A stretch of DNA of 23,289 nt from Bacteroidaceae bacterium (GCA_017548225.1 JAFYMV010000139.1:1-23289), one strand, 5' to 3'. Positions 7,471 through 15,400 are shown, counted from the stretch's first letter. The notes: a model not told the origin generated them from the letters alone. Numbers and translations are program-made.

Positions 7471-8232
7471 ATGTTAAGCAAAGCCAAAGTCAAACTCATA
7501 CAGTCGCTCGAACAAAAGAAAAAACGACGCGAAGAGCGCCTCTTCGTAGCCGAAGGCCCCAAAGTGGTGGGCGATCTGCTCCCCTACTTCACTTGCCGTC
7601 TCATCGTAGCCGAGCCTACATGGATAGCTGCTCATCCCGAAGTGCGTGCCGCAGAGATTGTTGAAGCCACCGGCGAAGAACTACGCAAAGCCAGCTTCCT
7701 CAAAGCGCCGCAAGAGGTGCTTGCTCTATTTGAGCTACCCACCTACTCCACTCCGCACGACATTGCTGCGAAAGAGTTGTGCATAGCTCTTGACGATGTG
7801 CAGGATCCGGGCAACTTGGGTACTATCATCCGTGTGGCCGACTGGTTTGGCATACGCCACATTTTCTGCTCTACAGGTACTGCCGATGCCTTCAGCCCCA
7901 AGACCATACAGGCTACTATGGGCGCCGTAGCACGCGTACAAGTACACTATGTAGACCTCCCCGAATATCTGCGTCAAGTCCGCACCACCATGCCCGATGC
8001 ACCCCTCTACGGCACCTTCCTCGAAGGCGAGAACATCTACAAGGAGCCCCTATCCACGCATGGCATCATCATCATGGGTAATGAAGGCAACGGCATCAGC
8101 CGACAGATACAAGAGATGGTAACCCACAAGCTCTTCATCCCCAACTACCCCGAAGGCTGCGCCACCTCAGAGTCGCTCAATGTAGCCATCGCCACCGCCA
8201 TCACCTGCGCCGAGTTCCGCCGCAGAGGGTAA
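7471..8232 (+). CDS. SpoU/TrmH-family RNA 2'-O-methyltransferase
   Basis: SPOUT-class enzymes of this type methylate ribose 2'-OH groups in rRNA or tRNA with S-adenosylmethionine. The 253-residue protein has an N-terminal substrate-binding domain (residues 1-90, starting with a basic helix and LFVAEGPKVV) and a knotted catalytic domain. The three SpoU motifs are present: DDVQDPGNLGTIIRVADWFG (motif 1, with its Asn and Arg), IIIMGNEGNGIS (motif 2) and IPNYPEGCATSESLNVAIA (motif 3). The RNA target is not identifiable; 23S rRNA is common for this architecture. The start at 7471 lies about 36 nt after the expected transcription start from the divergent promoter. Confidence 0.93.
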   Translation: MLSKAKVKLIQSLEQKKKRREERLFVAEGPKVVGDLLPYFTCRLIVAEPTWIAAHPEVRAAEIVEATGEELRKASFLKAPQEVLALFELPTYSTPHDIAAKELCIALDDVQDPGNLGTIIRVADWFGIRHIFCSTGTADAFSPKTIQATMGAVARVQVHYVDLPEYLRQVRTTMPDAPLYGTFLEGENIYKEPLSTHGIIIMGNEGNGISRQIQEMVTHKLFIPNYPEGCATSESLNVAIATAITCAEFRRRG

Positions 8233-8293
8233 AAGACTTATGAGTTGTGAGGGATGAGACTAACCCTTCATCGTTAACCATTCAATCAGAGGA

Positions 8294-9340
8294 TTAAAAT
8301 CTCATCAGCACTCCAGCATTCACAGACACACCCTCACCGACAATATATTCGGGAGTAATGTGTATGCCACACTTTGAGCCTAAGGCATACCCCAATCGAG
8401 CGCCCAGCACTAATAAGCAGCGATGCCTTGCAAATCGCATAATATTGACATTCATATCACTATACTCTGTACGCAGGAGATAATCATCTAAAGAAAACTC
8501 TTCGTTGAGTTCGGTGTCATATGACAAAATCTTTCCAAAGATATAATCACGCCCAGTGAGGCAAGAGGGTCCAAACAGCACCCCTACCAGTGGAGTGAAT
8601 TGCCATTGCTCACCGAATGTATAGCCCAATTGGGTAGAGAAACGCAAAAGACGAACTTTCCTCTTTATCCAATCCGGAGCAGTGCGGTTGATGTATTCAT
8701 AGCTACCCATCACATGGCTTTTCACTCCAGCACTCAAAGAGAGTTTGTTTATCATCAAGCCAACCTCTCCGCCATAGTTGAATCCATAAGTAGAGTATCC
8801 CATATCTATGCCGGCCAACCACTTCGTACCACTCGCATCCTTGCTTGCTGATGGAGAAGAAACAGTTTTGGCAGGTTGGGGAGCGGGAGCACTCTGCACC
8901 TTATATAATTTTTCCTCTATGCTATTCTCCACACCCTCCTTGACGGTTATCACCTTCTCCACTGTCTTATACCCCTCCTTTTTGAAGGTAATACGATGAT
9001 TACCTACCAGCAGGTTACTCTTGACAAGGGGAGTCTCGCCCACCATTGTACCGTCAATATATACGGTAGCAAACGAAGGCACAGAAGCGATCTCGAGTGT
9101 CGCGGTGATGGGCCGCGGAGCTTTAAGGCATATCGTTCGTGCAGTGGCATCCTCTACCCGCACGATCTCCGGCACGGTTCTATGCGATTCCTTCTTTACC
9201 TCCACCTTATACTTACCTATCTCTAATGGACCAGTCCAAACAAATGAAAACATTGAAGAAAAAGGATTTTCCATCATTAAACAAAGTGTAATAAATAAGA
9301 AAAAGATAGACGAATCAAAAAGAAACACATTCGGCCTCAT
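8294..9340 (-). CDS. PEGA-domain and beta-barrel protein, apparently 5'-truncated
   Basis: From about residue 83 to 146 the 348-residue frame holds one complete PEGA domain (VYIDGTMVGETPL, then KKEGYKTVEK). Before it, residues 38-75 look like only the second half of another PEGA domain (GPLEIGKYKVEVKKE). A Pro/Ala linker (about 150-170) follows. The C-terminal half is rich in alternating strands and ends GVLMRF, as in outer-membrane barrels. PEGA domains are surface or periplasmic beta modules. The first 37 residues (MRPNVFLF...) do not look like PEGA or a normal signal peptide, come from AT-rich DNA, and have no recognisable promoter behind them. I infer that the 5' end was lost by deletion near 9240, leaving a remnant or chimeric gene. 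The true start, if it is expressed, is uncertain; a Met at about residue 22 or 30 is possible. Confidence 0.65.
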   Translation of the reverse strand: MRPNVFLFDSSIFFLFITLCLMMENPFSSMFSFVWTGPLEIGKYKVEVKKESHRTVPEIVRVEDATARTICLKAPRPITATLEIASVPSFATVYIDGTMVGETPLVKSNLLVGNHRITFKKEGYKTVEKVITVKEGVENSIEEKLYKVQSAPAPQPAKTVSSPSASKDASGTKWLAGIDMGYSTYGFNYGGEVGLMINKLSLSAGVKSHVMGSYEYINRTAPDWIKRKVRLLRFSTQLGYTFGEQWQFTPLVGVLFGPSCLTGRDYIFGKILSYDTELNEEFSLDDYLLRTEYSDMNVNIMRFARHRCLLVLGARLGYALGSKCGIHITPEYIVGEGVSVNAGVLMRF

Positions 9341-9417
9341 CTAAAAAAGAAATACCACATTGACAAATGTTGTAATAAGCTAAAATGGCATATATAGCAT
9401 ATAATAAGAAGAAATCA

Positions 9418-9448
9418 CTTGTGATATGAAATCAAAATGATACCTTTG
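9418..9448 (+). promoter_or_regulatory. Promoter of the rhodanese-M64 peptidase pair
   Basis: The -7 box TACCTTTG is at 9441-9448, with CTTG at 9418-9421 as a one-mismatch -33 box 19 bp upstream. The -33 box overlaps a small inverted repeat, ATCAC-TT-GTGAT (9414-9425), that could be an operator. Confidence 0.6.
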
Positions 9449-9470
9449 TGCCAAAATAATTAAAAGCTAC

Positions 9471-9881
9471 ATGAATATAAAAAAGATATTTTATCCGATT
9501 GCGGCTTGCTTGATGAGCATAGCTTGCCAGGGGCAAAAGACAGAACAGCACCAAACGGAAAAGAAGGGGGAGTTTCGTAGCGTGTCAGTAGAGGAGTTTG
9601 CACTAACAATAGCCGACACGAATGTGGTGGTACTTGATGTGCGCACATTGGAGGAACACATGGCTGGACATATCGAGGGGACAACACTACACATTGATAT
9701 ACTGAAACCCGACTTTGATAGTCTGGCGGTAGCAAGCATCAAACCACAAAGTACCGTAGCACTGTACTGCCGAAGTGGGAATCGTAGCAAACGGGCAGCA
9801 TCAATACTAGCTAACAAAGGATACCAAGTGATAGAATTGGCTACGGGATATAATGGCTGGATGCAAGAGAAGAAACAGTAA
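9471..9881 (+). CDS. Rhodanese-domain lipoprotein
   Basis: This 136-residue protein has a lipoprotein signal peptide with lipobox SIAC (Cys19) and a single rhodanese domain from about residue 36 to the end. The active-site loop is CRSGNRS with the sulfur-carrying Cys100; VVLDVRTLEEHMAGHI is the typical first half. Single-domain rhodaneses accept and pass on sulfane sulfur, and an envelope-anchored one may act in sulfide or thiol chemistry outside the cytoplasm, but the partner is unknown. The stop is 19 nt before the start of a secreted M64 peptidase, so both probably share one transcript. Confidence 0.9.
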   Translation: MNIKKIFYPIAACLMSIACQGQKTEQHQTEKKGEFRSVSVEEFALTIADTNVVVLDVRTLEEHMAGHIEGTTLHIDILKPDFDSLAVASIKPQSTVALYCRSGNRSKRAASILANKGYQVIELATGYNGWMQEKKQ

Positions 9882-9900
9882 AAACATATACTACACAATA

Positions 9901-11259
9901 ATGAAATCGCATAAACTTATTGCTACTATACTGACTGTAGGAATGACAATTGCAGCCTATGGACAGGTAAACTTTGACGATTATTTCATGCCCAGAACGA
10001 TGAGACTAGACTATTACCACGCGGGAGACGCTACACACGAGCATTTCTTTGTAGACGAGGTAATAGAAGAACCGTACTGGGCTGGAAACAAGAGCTACTT
10101 GGTAGACGAGCGCAACATGGGAAATCACCAGTTTAGGGTGGTAGACAAAGCTTCAGGCAAGGTCATCTATGCAAGAGGATACAACACGCTATTCAACGAA
10201 TGGCAGTGCACACCCGAAGCAAAAGTTACGGCAAAGGCTATGCCCGAAGGAGTGGTATTCCCCTACCCCAAGAATGATGTCGTGGTAGAGTTCTATACAC
10301 GAGAGAATGCTACGGGAAAGATGCATAAGCGTTTTGCCTACGAAATTGATGTGGACAGTTACTGCATACGCAAAGCTCGTCCTACGCTGAGCGCCATGGA
10401 TATACACTACACAGGAAACCCGGCAAACCGAGTAGATGTGGTGATTATCCCTGAAGGATATACGGAAGCGGAGAAGGACAAGTTTATGGAAGCAGCCAAG
10501 GCTTTTGCCGAGGATATCTTGTACTATGCTCCCTACGCGGAATATAGAGATAGGTTTAATTTCCGTGCCGTATGGGCACCGAGCGAAGAGTCGGGCGTGA
10601 GTATACCTGGCGAAAATCTATGGCGGAGCACAACCCTGGATGCACATTATTACACCTTCGACTCGGAACGATACCAGATGTTTGAAGACTATCAACGCGT
10701 GCTTGACATCGCGGCCAATGTGCCATACGAAATCATCTATGTGCTCACCAACTCACAAAAGTATGGCGGAGGCGGCATATTCAACTTCTACGGTATAAGT
10801 GCAGCCAATATCCCTGGTGCAGCAACACGCAAGACCTATAGCCATGAATTTGGCCACCTCTTTGCAGGACTGGCTGACGAGTATGTAGGAGGAACAGAGA
10901 TGAGTGACCTATACTTTGCAAATGTGGAGCCATGGGAGCCAAACATCACCACACTCACCAACCTAGAAACGAAAGCATGGCATGAACTCTTACCCAAAAA
11001 GTTCGAAGAAAAGGATATAGACCACAAGGGTTGGGAACTAAACCCACAAAATCCTAAGACACCTGACTATAACGAAAAACGCCCCTGGCCGGTAGGAGTA
11101 TATGAGGGAGGAGGTTATCTGCAACGAGGAGTATACCGTCCATGGCCCAACTGCATGATGAACTGGTTTCATCGCATCGATGTGTACTGCCCCGTATGCC
11201 AAGAAGCTATACGCGAAACAATAAGATTATATGTGGGTGATAAGAATGACACCAACTAA
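9901..11259 (+). CDS. Secreted M64-family metallopeptidase (IgA-peptidase-like)
   Basis: The 452-residue protein has a signal peptide (about residues 1-22, ending AAYGQ). An M64 N-terminal beta domain and then the catalytic domain follow. The zinc motif is HEFGHLFAGLADEY with His315, Glu316, His319 and Asp326, matching the HExxHxxxxxxD pattern of the family. The preceding region (VVIIPEGYTEAEKDKF) and the C-terminal CMMNWF...YCPVCQEAI segment are also typical of Bacteroidota M64 proteins. The family is named after an IgA-cleaving enzyme, but the substrate of most members is unknown, so an IgA protease role is only a possibility. The start at 9901 is chosen because the signal peptide begins there; a longer frame from 9853 overlaps the rhodanese gene. 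Confidence 0.92.
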   Translation: MKSHKLIATILTVGMTIAAYGQVNFDDYFMPRTMRLDYYHAGDATHEHFFVDEVIEEPYWAGNKSYLVDERNMGNHQFRVVDKASGKVIYARGYNTLFNEWQCTPEAKVTAKAMPEGVVFPYPKNDVVVEFYTRENATGKMHKRFAYEIDVDSYCIRKARPTLSAMDIHYTGNPANRVDVVIIPEGYTEAEKDKFMEAAKAFAEDILYYAPYAEYRDRFNFRAVWAPSEESGVSIPGENLWRSTTLDAHYYTFDSERYQMFEDYQRVLDIAANVPYEIIYVLTNSQKYGGGGIFNFYGISAANIPGAATRKTYSHEFGHLFAGLADEYVGGTEMSDLYFANVEPWEPNITTLTNLETKAWHELLPKKFEEKDIDHKGWELNPQNPKTPDYNEKRPWPVGVYEGGGYLQRGVYRPWPNCMMNWFHRIDVYCPVCQEAIRETIRLYVGDKNDTN

Positions 11260-11330
11260 TCATTGTTAAGGGCAAAACAAATTACTTAGCACGGAGTATC
11301 ATCTTTTTCGTCCGCACTAAGTATTAACAA

Positions 11331-11358
11331 TAAAGGCAGACCTGCAAGTCTGCCTTTA
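11331..11358. terminator. Hairpin between convergent M64 peptidase and pheS genes
   Basis: A perfect 11-bp stem (11331-11341 with 11348-11358) has a 6-nt loop. Flanking T runs are weak on both sides (CATTTTCA on the plus side), so it may work as a modest bidirectional terminator. Confidence 0.6.
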
Positions 11359-11390
11359 CCATTTTCACAAATGAATGTATATCTCTTATG

Positions 11391-12410
11391 TTAGTTGGCG
11401 GCCTCAAACTCTTTAAGGAAGCGTACATCATTTTCAGAGAACATACGAAGGTCTTTAACTTGGTACTTAAGATTGGTGATACGCTCAATACCCATACCAA
11501 GAGCATAACCTGAATACACCTTGCTATCGATACCATTGAGCTCGAGCACATTGGGGTCAACCATACCGCAACCGAGAATCTCAACCCAACCAGTTCCCTT
11601 ACAGAAAGGACAGCCCTTACCACCACAGATGTTACAGCTGATATCCATCTCGGCTGAAGGCTCGGTAAAGGGGAAGTATGAGGGACGCAAACGAATCTTA
11701 GTATCCTCACCAAACATCTCCTTTGCAAAGAGCAAGAGGGCTTGCTTGAGATCAGTGAACGAAACATTCTTGTCTACATACAACGCCTCTACTTGATGGA
11801 AGAAGCAATGTGCACGATAGCTGATGGCTTCGTTACGATATACGCGACCAGGACAGATAATGCGGATAGGTGGCTGGGCATTCTCCATCACACGACTCTG
11901 CACTGAGGAGGTATGGGTACGGAGAATGATATCGGGGTGTGCCTCAATGAAGAAAGTATCCTGCATGTCGCGTGCGGGATGATCTTCGGCAAAGTTCATA
12001 GATGAGAACACATGCCAATCGTCCTCCACTTCAGGGCCATCGGCAAGGGCAAAGCCCATGCGAGCAAAAATATCGATAATCTCGTTCTTTACAATAGAAA
12101 GGGGATGGCGTGTACCCAACTCTACAGGGTAGGCAGTACGGGTAAGGTCCATCTCGGCAGCACCGCTATCGTTGGTCTCAAAGGCCTCTTTGAGTTCTGC
12201 AATACGCTCGGTAGCACGGGTCTTCAAAGCGTTGAGACGCATACCCACCTCTTTCTTCTGCTCGGCAGGCACATTGCGGAAGTCGGCCATAAGGTCATTG
12301 ATGGCTCCTTTCTTACTCAAATATTTGATGCGCAGAGCTTCGAGTTCTTCTGCGCTATTGGCATGGAGATTATCAATCTCAGCCATCAGTAATTCTATCT
12401 TACTAATCAT
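11391..12410 (-). CDS. pheS: Phenylalanine-tRNA ligase alpha subunit
   Basis: PheS pairs with PheT to charge tRNA-Phe. The 339-residue length fits. The N-terminal 90 residues form the tRNA-binding coiled coil. Class II motif 2 is visible as RVYRNEAIS, and motif 3 lies near the C-terminus (SGYALGMGIERI), with the small alanine that shapes the Phe pocket. A four-cysteine cluster (CNICGGKGCPFCKGTGW, about residues 257-273) matches the metal-binding knuckle found in many bacterial PheS proteins. pheT is not adjacent; the upstream neighbour is an antiporter gene, also leftward. It has its own promoter at 12441-12471, giving a leader of about 24 nt. Confidence 0.97.
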   Translation of the reverse strand: MISKIELLMAEIDNLHANSAEELEALRIKYLSKKGAINDLMADFRNVPAEQKKEVGMRLNALKTRATERIAELKEAFETNDSGAAEMDLTRTAYPVELGTRHPLSIVKNEIIDIFARMGFALADGPEVEDDWHVFSSMNFAEDHPARDMQDTFFIEAHPDIILRTHTSSVQSRVMENAQPPIRIICPGRVYRNEAISYRAHCFFHQVEALYVDKNVSFTDLKQALLLFAKEMFGEDTKIRLRPSYFPFTEPSAEMDISCNICGGKGCPFCKGTGWVEILGCGMVDPNVLELNGIDSKVYSGYALGMGIERITNLKYQVKDLRMFSENDVRFLKEFEAAN

Positions 12411-12440
12411 ATGATGTTGGTGTTATTTTCAAAAATTACG

Positions 12441-12471
12441 CAAATTTACTATAAGGCGAGCGAAATGCAAA
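12441..12471 (-). promoter_or_regulatory. Promoter of pheS
   Basis: On the minus strand the -7 box TAAATTTG is at 12441-12448 and the -33 box TTTG at 12468-12471, with a 19-bp spacer. No T-box-like or attenuator structure is seen in the short leader. Confidence 0.65.
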
Positions 12472-12510
12472 ATTAAATATCAAATTTAACGGATAAAAGT
12501 CCTATCACAC

Positions 12511-13467
12511 TTATATATTCATCGCCAAATAGGTGATATACCCCACATAAGCCAAGAGGAAGATAGCTCCCTCGATGCGATCGAGTTTATAGCGTTTGAA
12601 GGTAAACGCGGCCCCCCATAGCATAATGATGCTCGCAAGAACCATACCCATATCAACCGCCGAAATACTCTCAATCTGGAATGGTGAGATAAAACCACTG
12701 ACGCCAATAATAAGGGCTATATTGAAGACATTTGATCCGATAACATTACCGAGAGCCAATTGATTCTTTCCCTTCATCGCGGCTACCACACAGGTGGCCA
12801 GCTCAGGGAGAGAAGTACCTACAGCCATCAATGTGATGGAGATGAATGCTTCAGAAACATGAAAACGCTGGGCAATGCTCACTGTATGATCAACAAAGAA
12901 ACGACCACCAAACACGAGTCCAGCCAAACCAAGCAAGATAAACAAGATGGCCTTACCCATAGGCATAGGTTTAACATCAGCATTGTCCTCTGTGTCGCCC
13001 TTTGACGAACGAAACGAGTCAACCATGAAGATGACAAATATCAACAACAAGAACAAAGCCTCAACGCGCGATATACCGGACATCACACTCTGCTGACCGA
13101 AACCGGTATACAATAGCATCAGTAGAATTAATGTTACCACAATAGCAAAGGGAAGATCCTTATACACATTGCTGCGTGTGAAAGCAATGGGCGAAATCAT
13201 TGCAGTAACACCCAAGATGAGCAATACATTGCAAATATTTGATCCTGATACATTTCCTATAGCCATATCTCCATGACCTCCTACGGCAGAGATTACACTC
13301 GACACGAGTTCGGGCATAGAGGTACCGATACCAACAATGGTCATTCCAATAACAAACTCGCTGATACCAAACTTGCGAGCGATGCCTGATGCACCATCAA
13401 CGAGCCAGTCAGACCCTACAAGAATCATCACAAGACCAGCAAGAATCCATAACAAATCAATCCACAT
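12511..13467 (-). CDS. Calcium/sodium antiporter of the CaCA superfamily (YrbG-like)
   Basis: The 318-residue, almost wholly hydrophobic protein has about ten membrane segments. It shows the internal duplication of the family: an alpha-repeat motif GTSMPELVSS near residues 48-56 and again GTSLPELATC near residues 211-220. Each is followed by a GN(V)xGSN element (GNVSGSNICN and GNVIGSNVFN). The glutamates in the two PEL motifs are the ion-binding residues known from this family. It would exchange Ca2+ for Na+ or H+ across the inner membrane. A yccF-like gene lies 30 nt upstream in the same direction, so the two probably form one transcript. Confidence 0.92.
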   Translation of the reverse strand: MWIDLLWILAGLVMILVGSDWLVDGASGIARKFGISEFVIGMTIVGIGTSMPELVSSVISAVGGHGDMAIGNVSGSNICNVLLILGVTAMISPIAFTRSNVYKDLPFAIVVTLILLMLLYTGFGQQSVMSGISRVEALFLLLIFVIFMVDSFRSSKGDTEDNADVKPMPMGKAILFILLGLAGLVFGGRFFVDHTVSIAQRFHVSEAFISITLMAVGTSLPELATCVVAAMKGKNQLALGNVIGSNVFNIALIIGVSGFISPFQIESISAVDMGMVLASIIMLWGAAFTFKRYKLDRIEGAIFLLAYVGYITYLAMNI

Positions 13468-13497
13468 AATAATATACTTTTTTCCTTAATTACTAAT

Positions 13498-13875
13498 CTA
13501 TACAATCTCCTTTCCAAATGGGGCAAGCGCGAGCAATGCCAACTTGAATTGTTGCATACCAAAGGGAATGCCCACAATGGTGATACAAAACACTAACCCT
13601 ATCATAACATGGGCGACCGCCATTTCAAGGCCACCAAAGATAATCCAAAGGATATTGAGTGCAAGCGATCCACACCCCATAGCGCCACCACGATCAACAA
13701 CTTCATGACCAAAGGGAGAGAACGAGAGTATTCCCAACTTAAACATTTGCATACCTACGGGAATACCCACAATAGTAAGGCAATATACAAAACCTAGAAT
13801 AAAGTAGGAGGCCGACAAGAAAAGACCACCAAAGATAAGCCAAACAAGATTTCCTAATAGCGACATATCCATCAT
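13498..13875 (-). CDS. yccF: YccF-domain inner-membrane protein
   Basis: The 125-residue protein consists of two copies of the YccF repeat. Each has a Trp-x-x-x-GG start (NLVWLIFGG; NILWIIFGG) and a hydrophobic stretch. Each then has the motif TIVGIPVGMQMFKL or TIVGIPFGMQQFKL, followed by PFG with a nearby Glu. The function of YccF is unknown. Start codons ATG at 13875, 13872 and 13866 are all possible. It precedes the calcium/sodium antiporter gene by 30 nt, which hints at a link with ion homeostasis, but that is only inferred from position. Confidence 0.88.
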   Translation of the reverse strand: MMDMSLLGNLVWLIFGGLFLSASYFILGFVYCLTIVGIPVGMQMFKLGILSFSPFGHEVVDRGGAMGCGSLALNILWIIFGGLEMAVAHVMIGLVFCITIVGIPFGMQQFKLALLALAPFGKEIV

Positions 13876-14004
13876 AATTTAAGAAGTTCAACACTTTAAT
13901 TTCACTACAATGATACTGTAATTTCTATACTATGAAATTCCAATTTCTCACCTATGAAACCACCATATCACTTAATAAAAATGAGCAAAACTCAAACAAA
14001 CATA

Positions 14005-14028
14005 GCACAAAGGTACAACAAACCGAGA
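14005..14028 (-). promoter_or_regulatory. Possible promoter of yccF-antiporter operon
   Basis: On the minus strand a TACCTTTG -7 box (14008-14015) sits in the same TCGGTTTGTTGTA context as the promoter at 1213-1237. No -33 TTTG is seen at the right distance, and the leader to yccF would be about 125 nt. Apart from this site, the 13876-14004 stretch holds nothing I recognise. Confidence 0.45.
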
Positions 14029-14036
14029 AATAATTT

Positions 14037-14150
14037 GCTTTTTCACTCGGTTTTTACACTAATTTTAGCCTGCTTTGCAGTCTGAAGATAGGCTGCACCT
14101 CAGAATTTCTCAAATAAATTTGGAAATTCGTTCGGTTTGCACTATCTTTG
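14037..14150 (+). repeat. Second copy of the promoter-like intergenic repeat
   Basis: A first unit (core CACTCGG...ACTAATTTTA at about 14044-14067, small hairpin 14070-14080, then 14084-14114) matches the array at 1031-1237. The 31-base tract 14084-14114 agrees with 1081-1111 at 22 positions. A second unit (about 14130-14154) carries the intact TATCTTTG box and is the tRNA promoter. Confidence 0.65.
14119..14150 (+). promoter_or_regulatory. Promoter of tRNA-Arg
   Basis: The -33 box TTTG is at 14119-14122 and the -7 box TATCTTTG at 14143-14150, spacer 20 bp. Both match consensus, and the predicted start is about 20 nt before the mature tRNA. Confidence 0.75.
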
Positions 14151-14175
14151 CACCGCTTTTGATAAGCATAAGGTC

Positions 14176-14249
14176 GGTTCCGTAGCTCAGCTGGATAGAG
14201 CAACTGCCTTCTAAGCAGTAGGTCTTGCGTTCGAGTCGCAACGGAATCA
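14176..14249 (+). tRNA. tRNA-Arg (anticodon UCU)
   Basis: A full 74-nt cloverleaf can be drawn: acceptor GGTTCCG with CGGAATC (one G-T pair), D stem GCTC/GAGC, anticodon stem ACTGC/GCAGT around loop CTTCTAA, and T stem TTGCG/CGCAA with loop TTCGAGT. The anticodon at loop positions 3-5 is TCT, which reads AGA and AGG. The discriminator base is A and CCA is not encoded. Confidence 0.96.
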
Positions 14250-14250
14250 C

Positions 14251-14296
14251 ACAAAAAAAGAAGAGAAATCTTGCTAGATTTCTCTTCTTTTTTTGT
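14251..14296. terminator. Perfect bidirectional terminator after tRNA-Arg
   Basis: A 21-bp perfect stem (14251-14271 with 14276-14296) closes on a 4-nt loop. Both outer arms are A7/T7, so U-rich tails form in either direction. It separates the tRNA from the convergent lipoprotein gene. Confidence 0.85.
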
Positions 14297-14307
14297 CATA
14301 TTTTCAC

Positions 14308-14781
14308 TTACTGTACATACAATGTTTTATTATAATTTTTGGATTCTCCATAAATTGTTCCCATTGCGGTATCAGCAGAGAATTTATACTTAGCTTTAAA
14401 CTTAATCAAGTAATTGCCTGGAGTATCAGGAGCCTTGAATTTCCACATCGGGAGAGATGATTGGTTTACGGGATCAACAACCCCTACGATAGACTTTTCA
14501 GAAACATCACCCACGATAAGTTCCCACACATAATCTGCATAATAGATGTAGGCACCGGTATAACCTACCTGCATGTAAACAATCAAAGAATCACCAGCTT
14601 TGCACGAAGATATGGTATTAATATCATTCTGTGCTGTAAACAAGATGTTTTTAGGATCGTCTTTGGTAAACTTCAAGCCAGCATACTCAGGATACTTCCC
14701 TTCGGGATCAGTATGGCACGACACTAACACGAAGCCAATCACAAGCCCCACACATACTTTTAAAATATTGTTCTTATTCAT
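14308..14781 (-). CDS. Small lipoprotein of unknown function
   Basis: The 157-residue product starts MNKNNILKVCVG and has a lipoprotein signal peptide with lipobox LVSC, followed by HTDPEGKYPEYAG. The rest is predicted mostly beta, with SLIVYMQVGYTG and a C-terminal segment PGNYLIKFKAKYKF that looks like a strand pair of an Ig-like or PKD-like fold. I do not recognise the family. The ATG at 14781 is preferred over a GTG at 14790. It has its own promoter and ends 12 nt from the terminator shared with tRNA-Arg. Confidence 0.75.
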   Translation of the reverse strand: MNKNNILKVCVGLVIGFVLVSCHTDPEGKYPEYAGLKFTKDDPKNILFTAQNDINTISSCKAGDSLIVYMQVGYTGAYIYYADYVWELIVGDVSEKSIVGVVDPVNQSSLPMWKFKAPDTPGNYLIKFKAKYKFSADTAMGTIYGESKNYNKTLYVQ

Positions 14782-14805
14782 TTCGTCCACTAAATATTAT
14801 CAGTG

Positions 14806-14837
14806 CAAAGATAATGCGAATTACACACCATTACAAG
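14806..14837 (-). promoter_or_regulatory. Promoter of the small lipoprotein gene
   Basis: On the minus strand the -7 box TATCTTTG is at 14806-14813 and CTTG (one mismatch to TTTG) at 14834-14837, spacer 20 bp. Confidence 0.6.
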
Positions 14838-14874
14838 CCATTGGCCTGCTTTAGCCTTTTTTAGCAATATCCGA

Positions 14875-15387
14875 TTAGAGCTGCACAAACACCTCATCCA
14901 TCTCCTTTCGCTTCTTCTCATCGGGCTCATTCGCCGTAGGATATCCTATAGGTATGAGCACTACGGGCTCGAGAGGATCGGCAATACCAAACAACTCGCG
15001 ACAAAGCGTAACATCAAAATTGCATACCCAACAGGTACCCAAACCCTGCTCGGCTGCAGCTAAGCAGAGATGTTCAACGGCAATACTGATATCAATATCG
15101 GCATGATCCTTGGGCTCGGAGCGGCGACGCTTCCACGATTCTTCGTGATTAGAGCAAGCGATAATATACATAGGAGCCTCGTTAAACCAATCACGATGGT
15201 AACATTGGCGTATCTTAGCGCAATCTTCAGGCTTAGACACGATGAAGAACTTCCAGGGTTGGAGATTGACCGCTGATGGAGCCAAACGGGTACACTCCAT
15301 TACATATTGCAATTTTTCGGTCTCGACAGCACGCTGCTGATATGAGCGTACCGAATAGCGGGCTTTTGATAATTCTAAGAAATTCAT
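14875..15387 (-). CDS. Nitroreductase-family FMN oxidoreductase
   Basis: The 170-residue protein has the hallmarks of the small nitroreductase group. An FMN-phosphate binding segment lies near the N-terminus (KARYSVRSYQQ), then APSAVNLQPW with the flavin-contacting Asn and Gln, and a C-terminal GLGTCWVCNF and IPIGYP. Such enzymes reduce nitro groups, quinones or flavins with NAD(P)H; the natural substrate is unknown. The start at 15387 is chosen because the frame upstream of it (to 15459) is translated repeat DNA rich in Gly, Ser and Glu and has no family match. No promoter was found in front of it, so it may depend on readthrough from the ClC gene through the repeat element. Confidence 0.88.
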   Translation of the reverse strand: MNFLELSKARYSVRSYQQRAVETEKLQYVMECTRLAPSAVNLQPWKFFIVSKPEDCAKIRQCYHRDWFNEAPMYIIACSNHEESWKRRRSEPKDHADIDISIAVEHLCLAAAEQGLGTCWVCNFDVTLCRELFGIADPLEPVVLIPIGYPTANEPDEKKRKEMDEVFVQL

Positions 15388-15400
15388 GTTGTTAAAATTT

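Noticed and set aside
8233..8293. Possible terminator between the SpoU methyltransferase and the PEGA gene
   Set aside because: Only a distant GATGAG/CTCATC pair and no T run were found, too weak to call.
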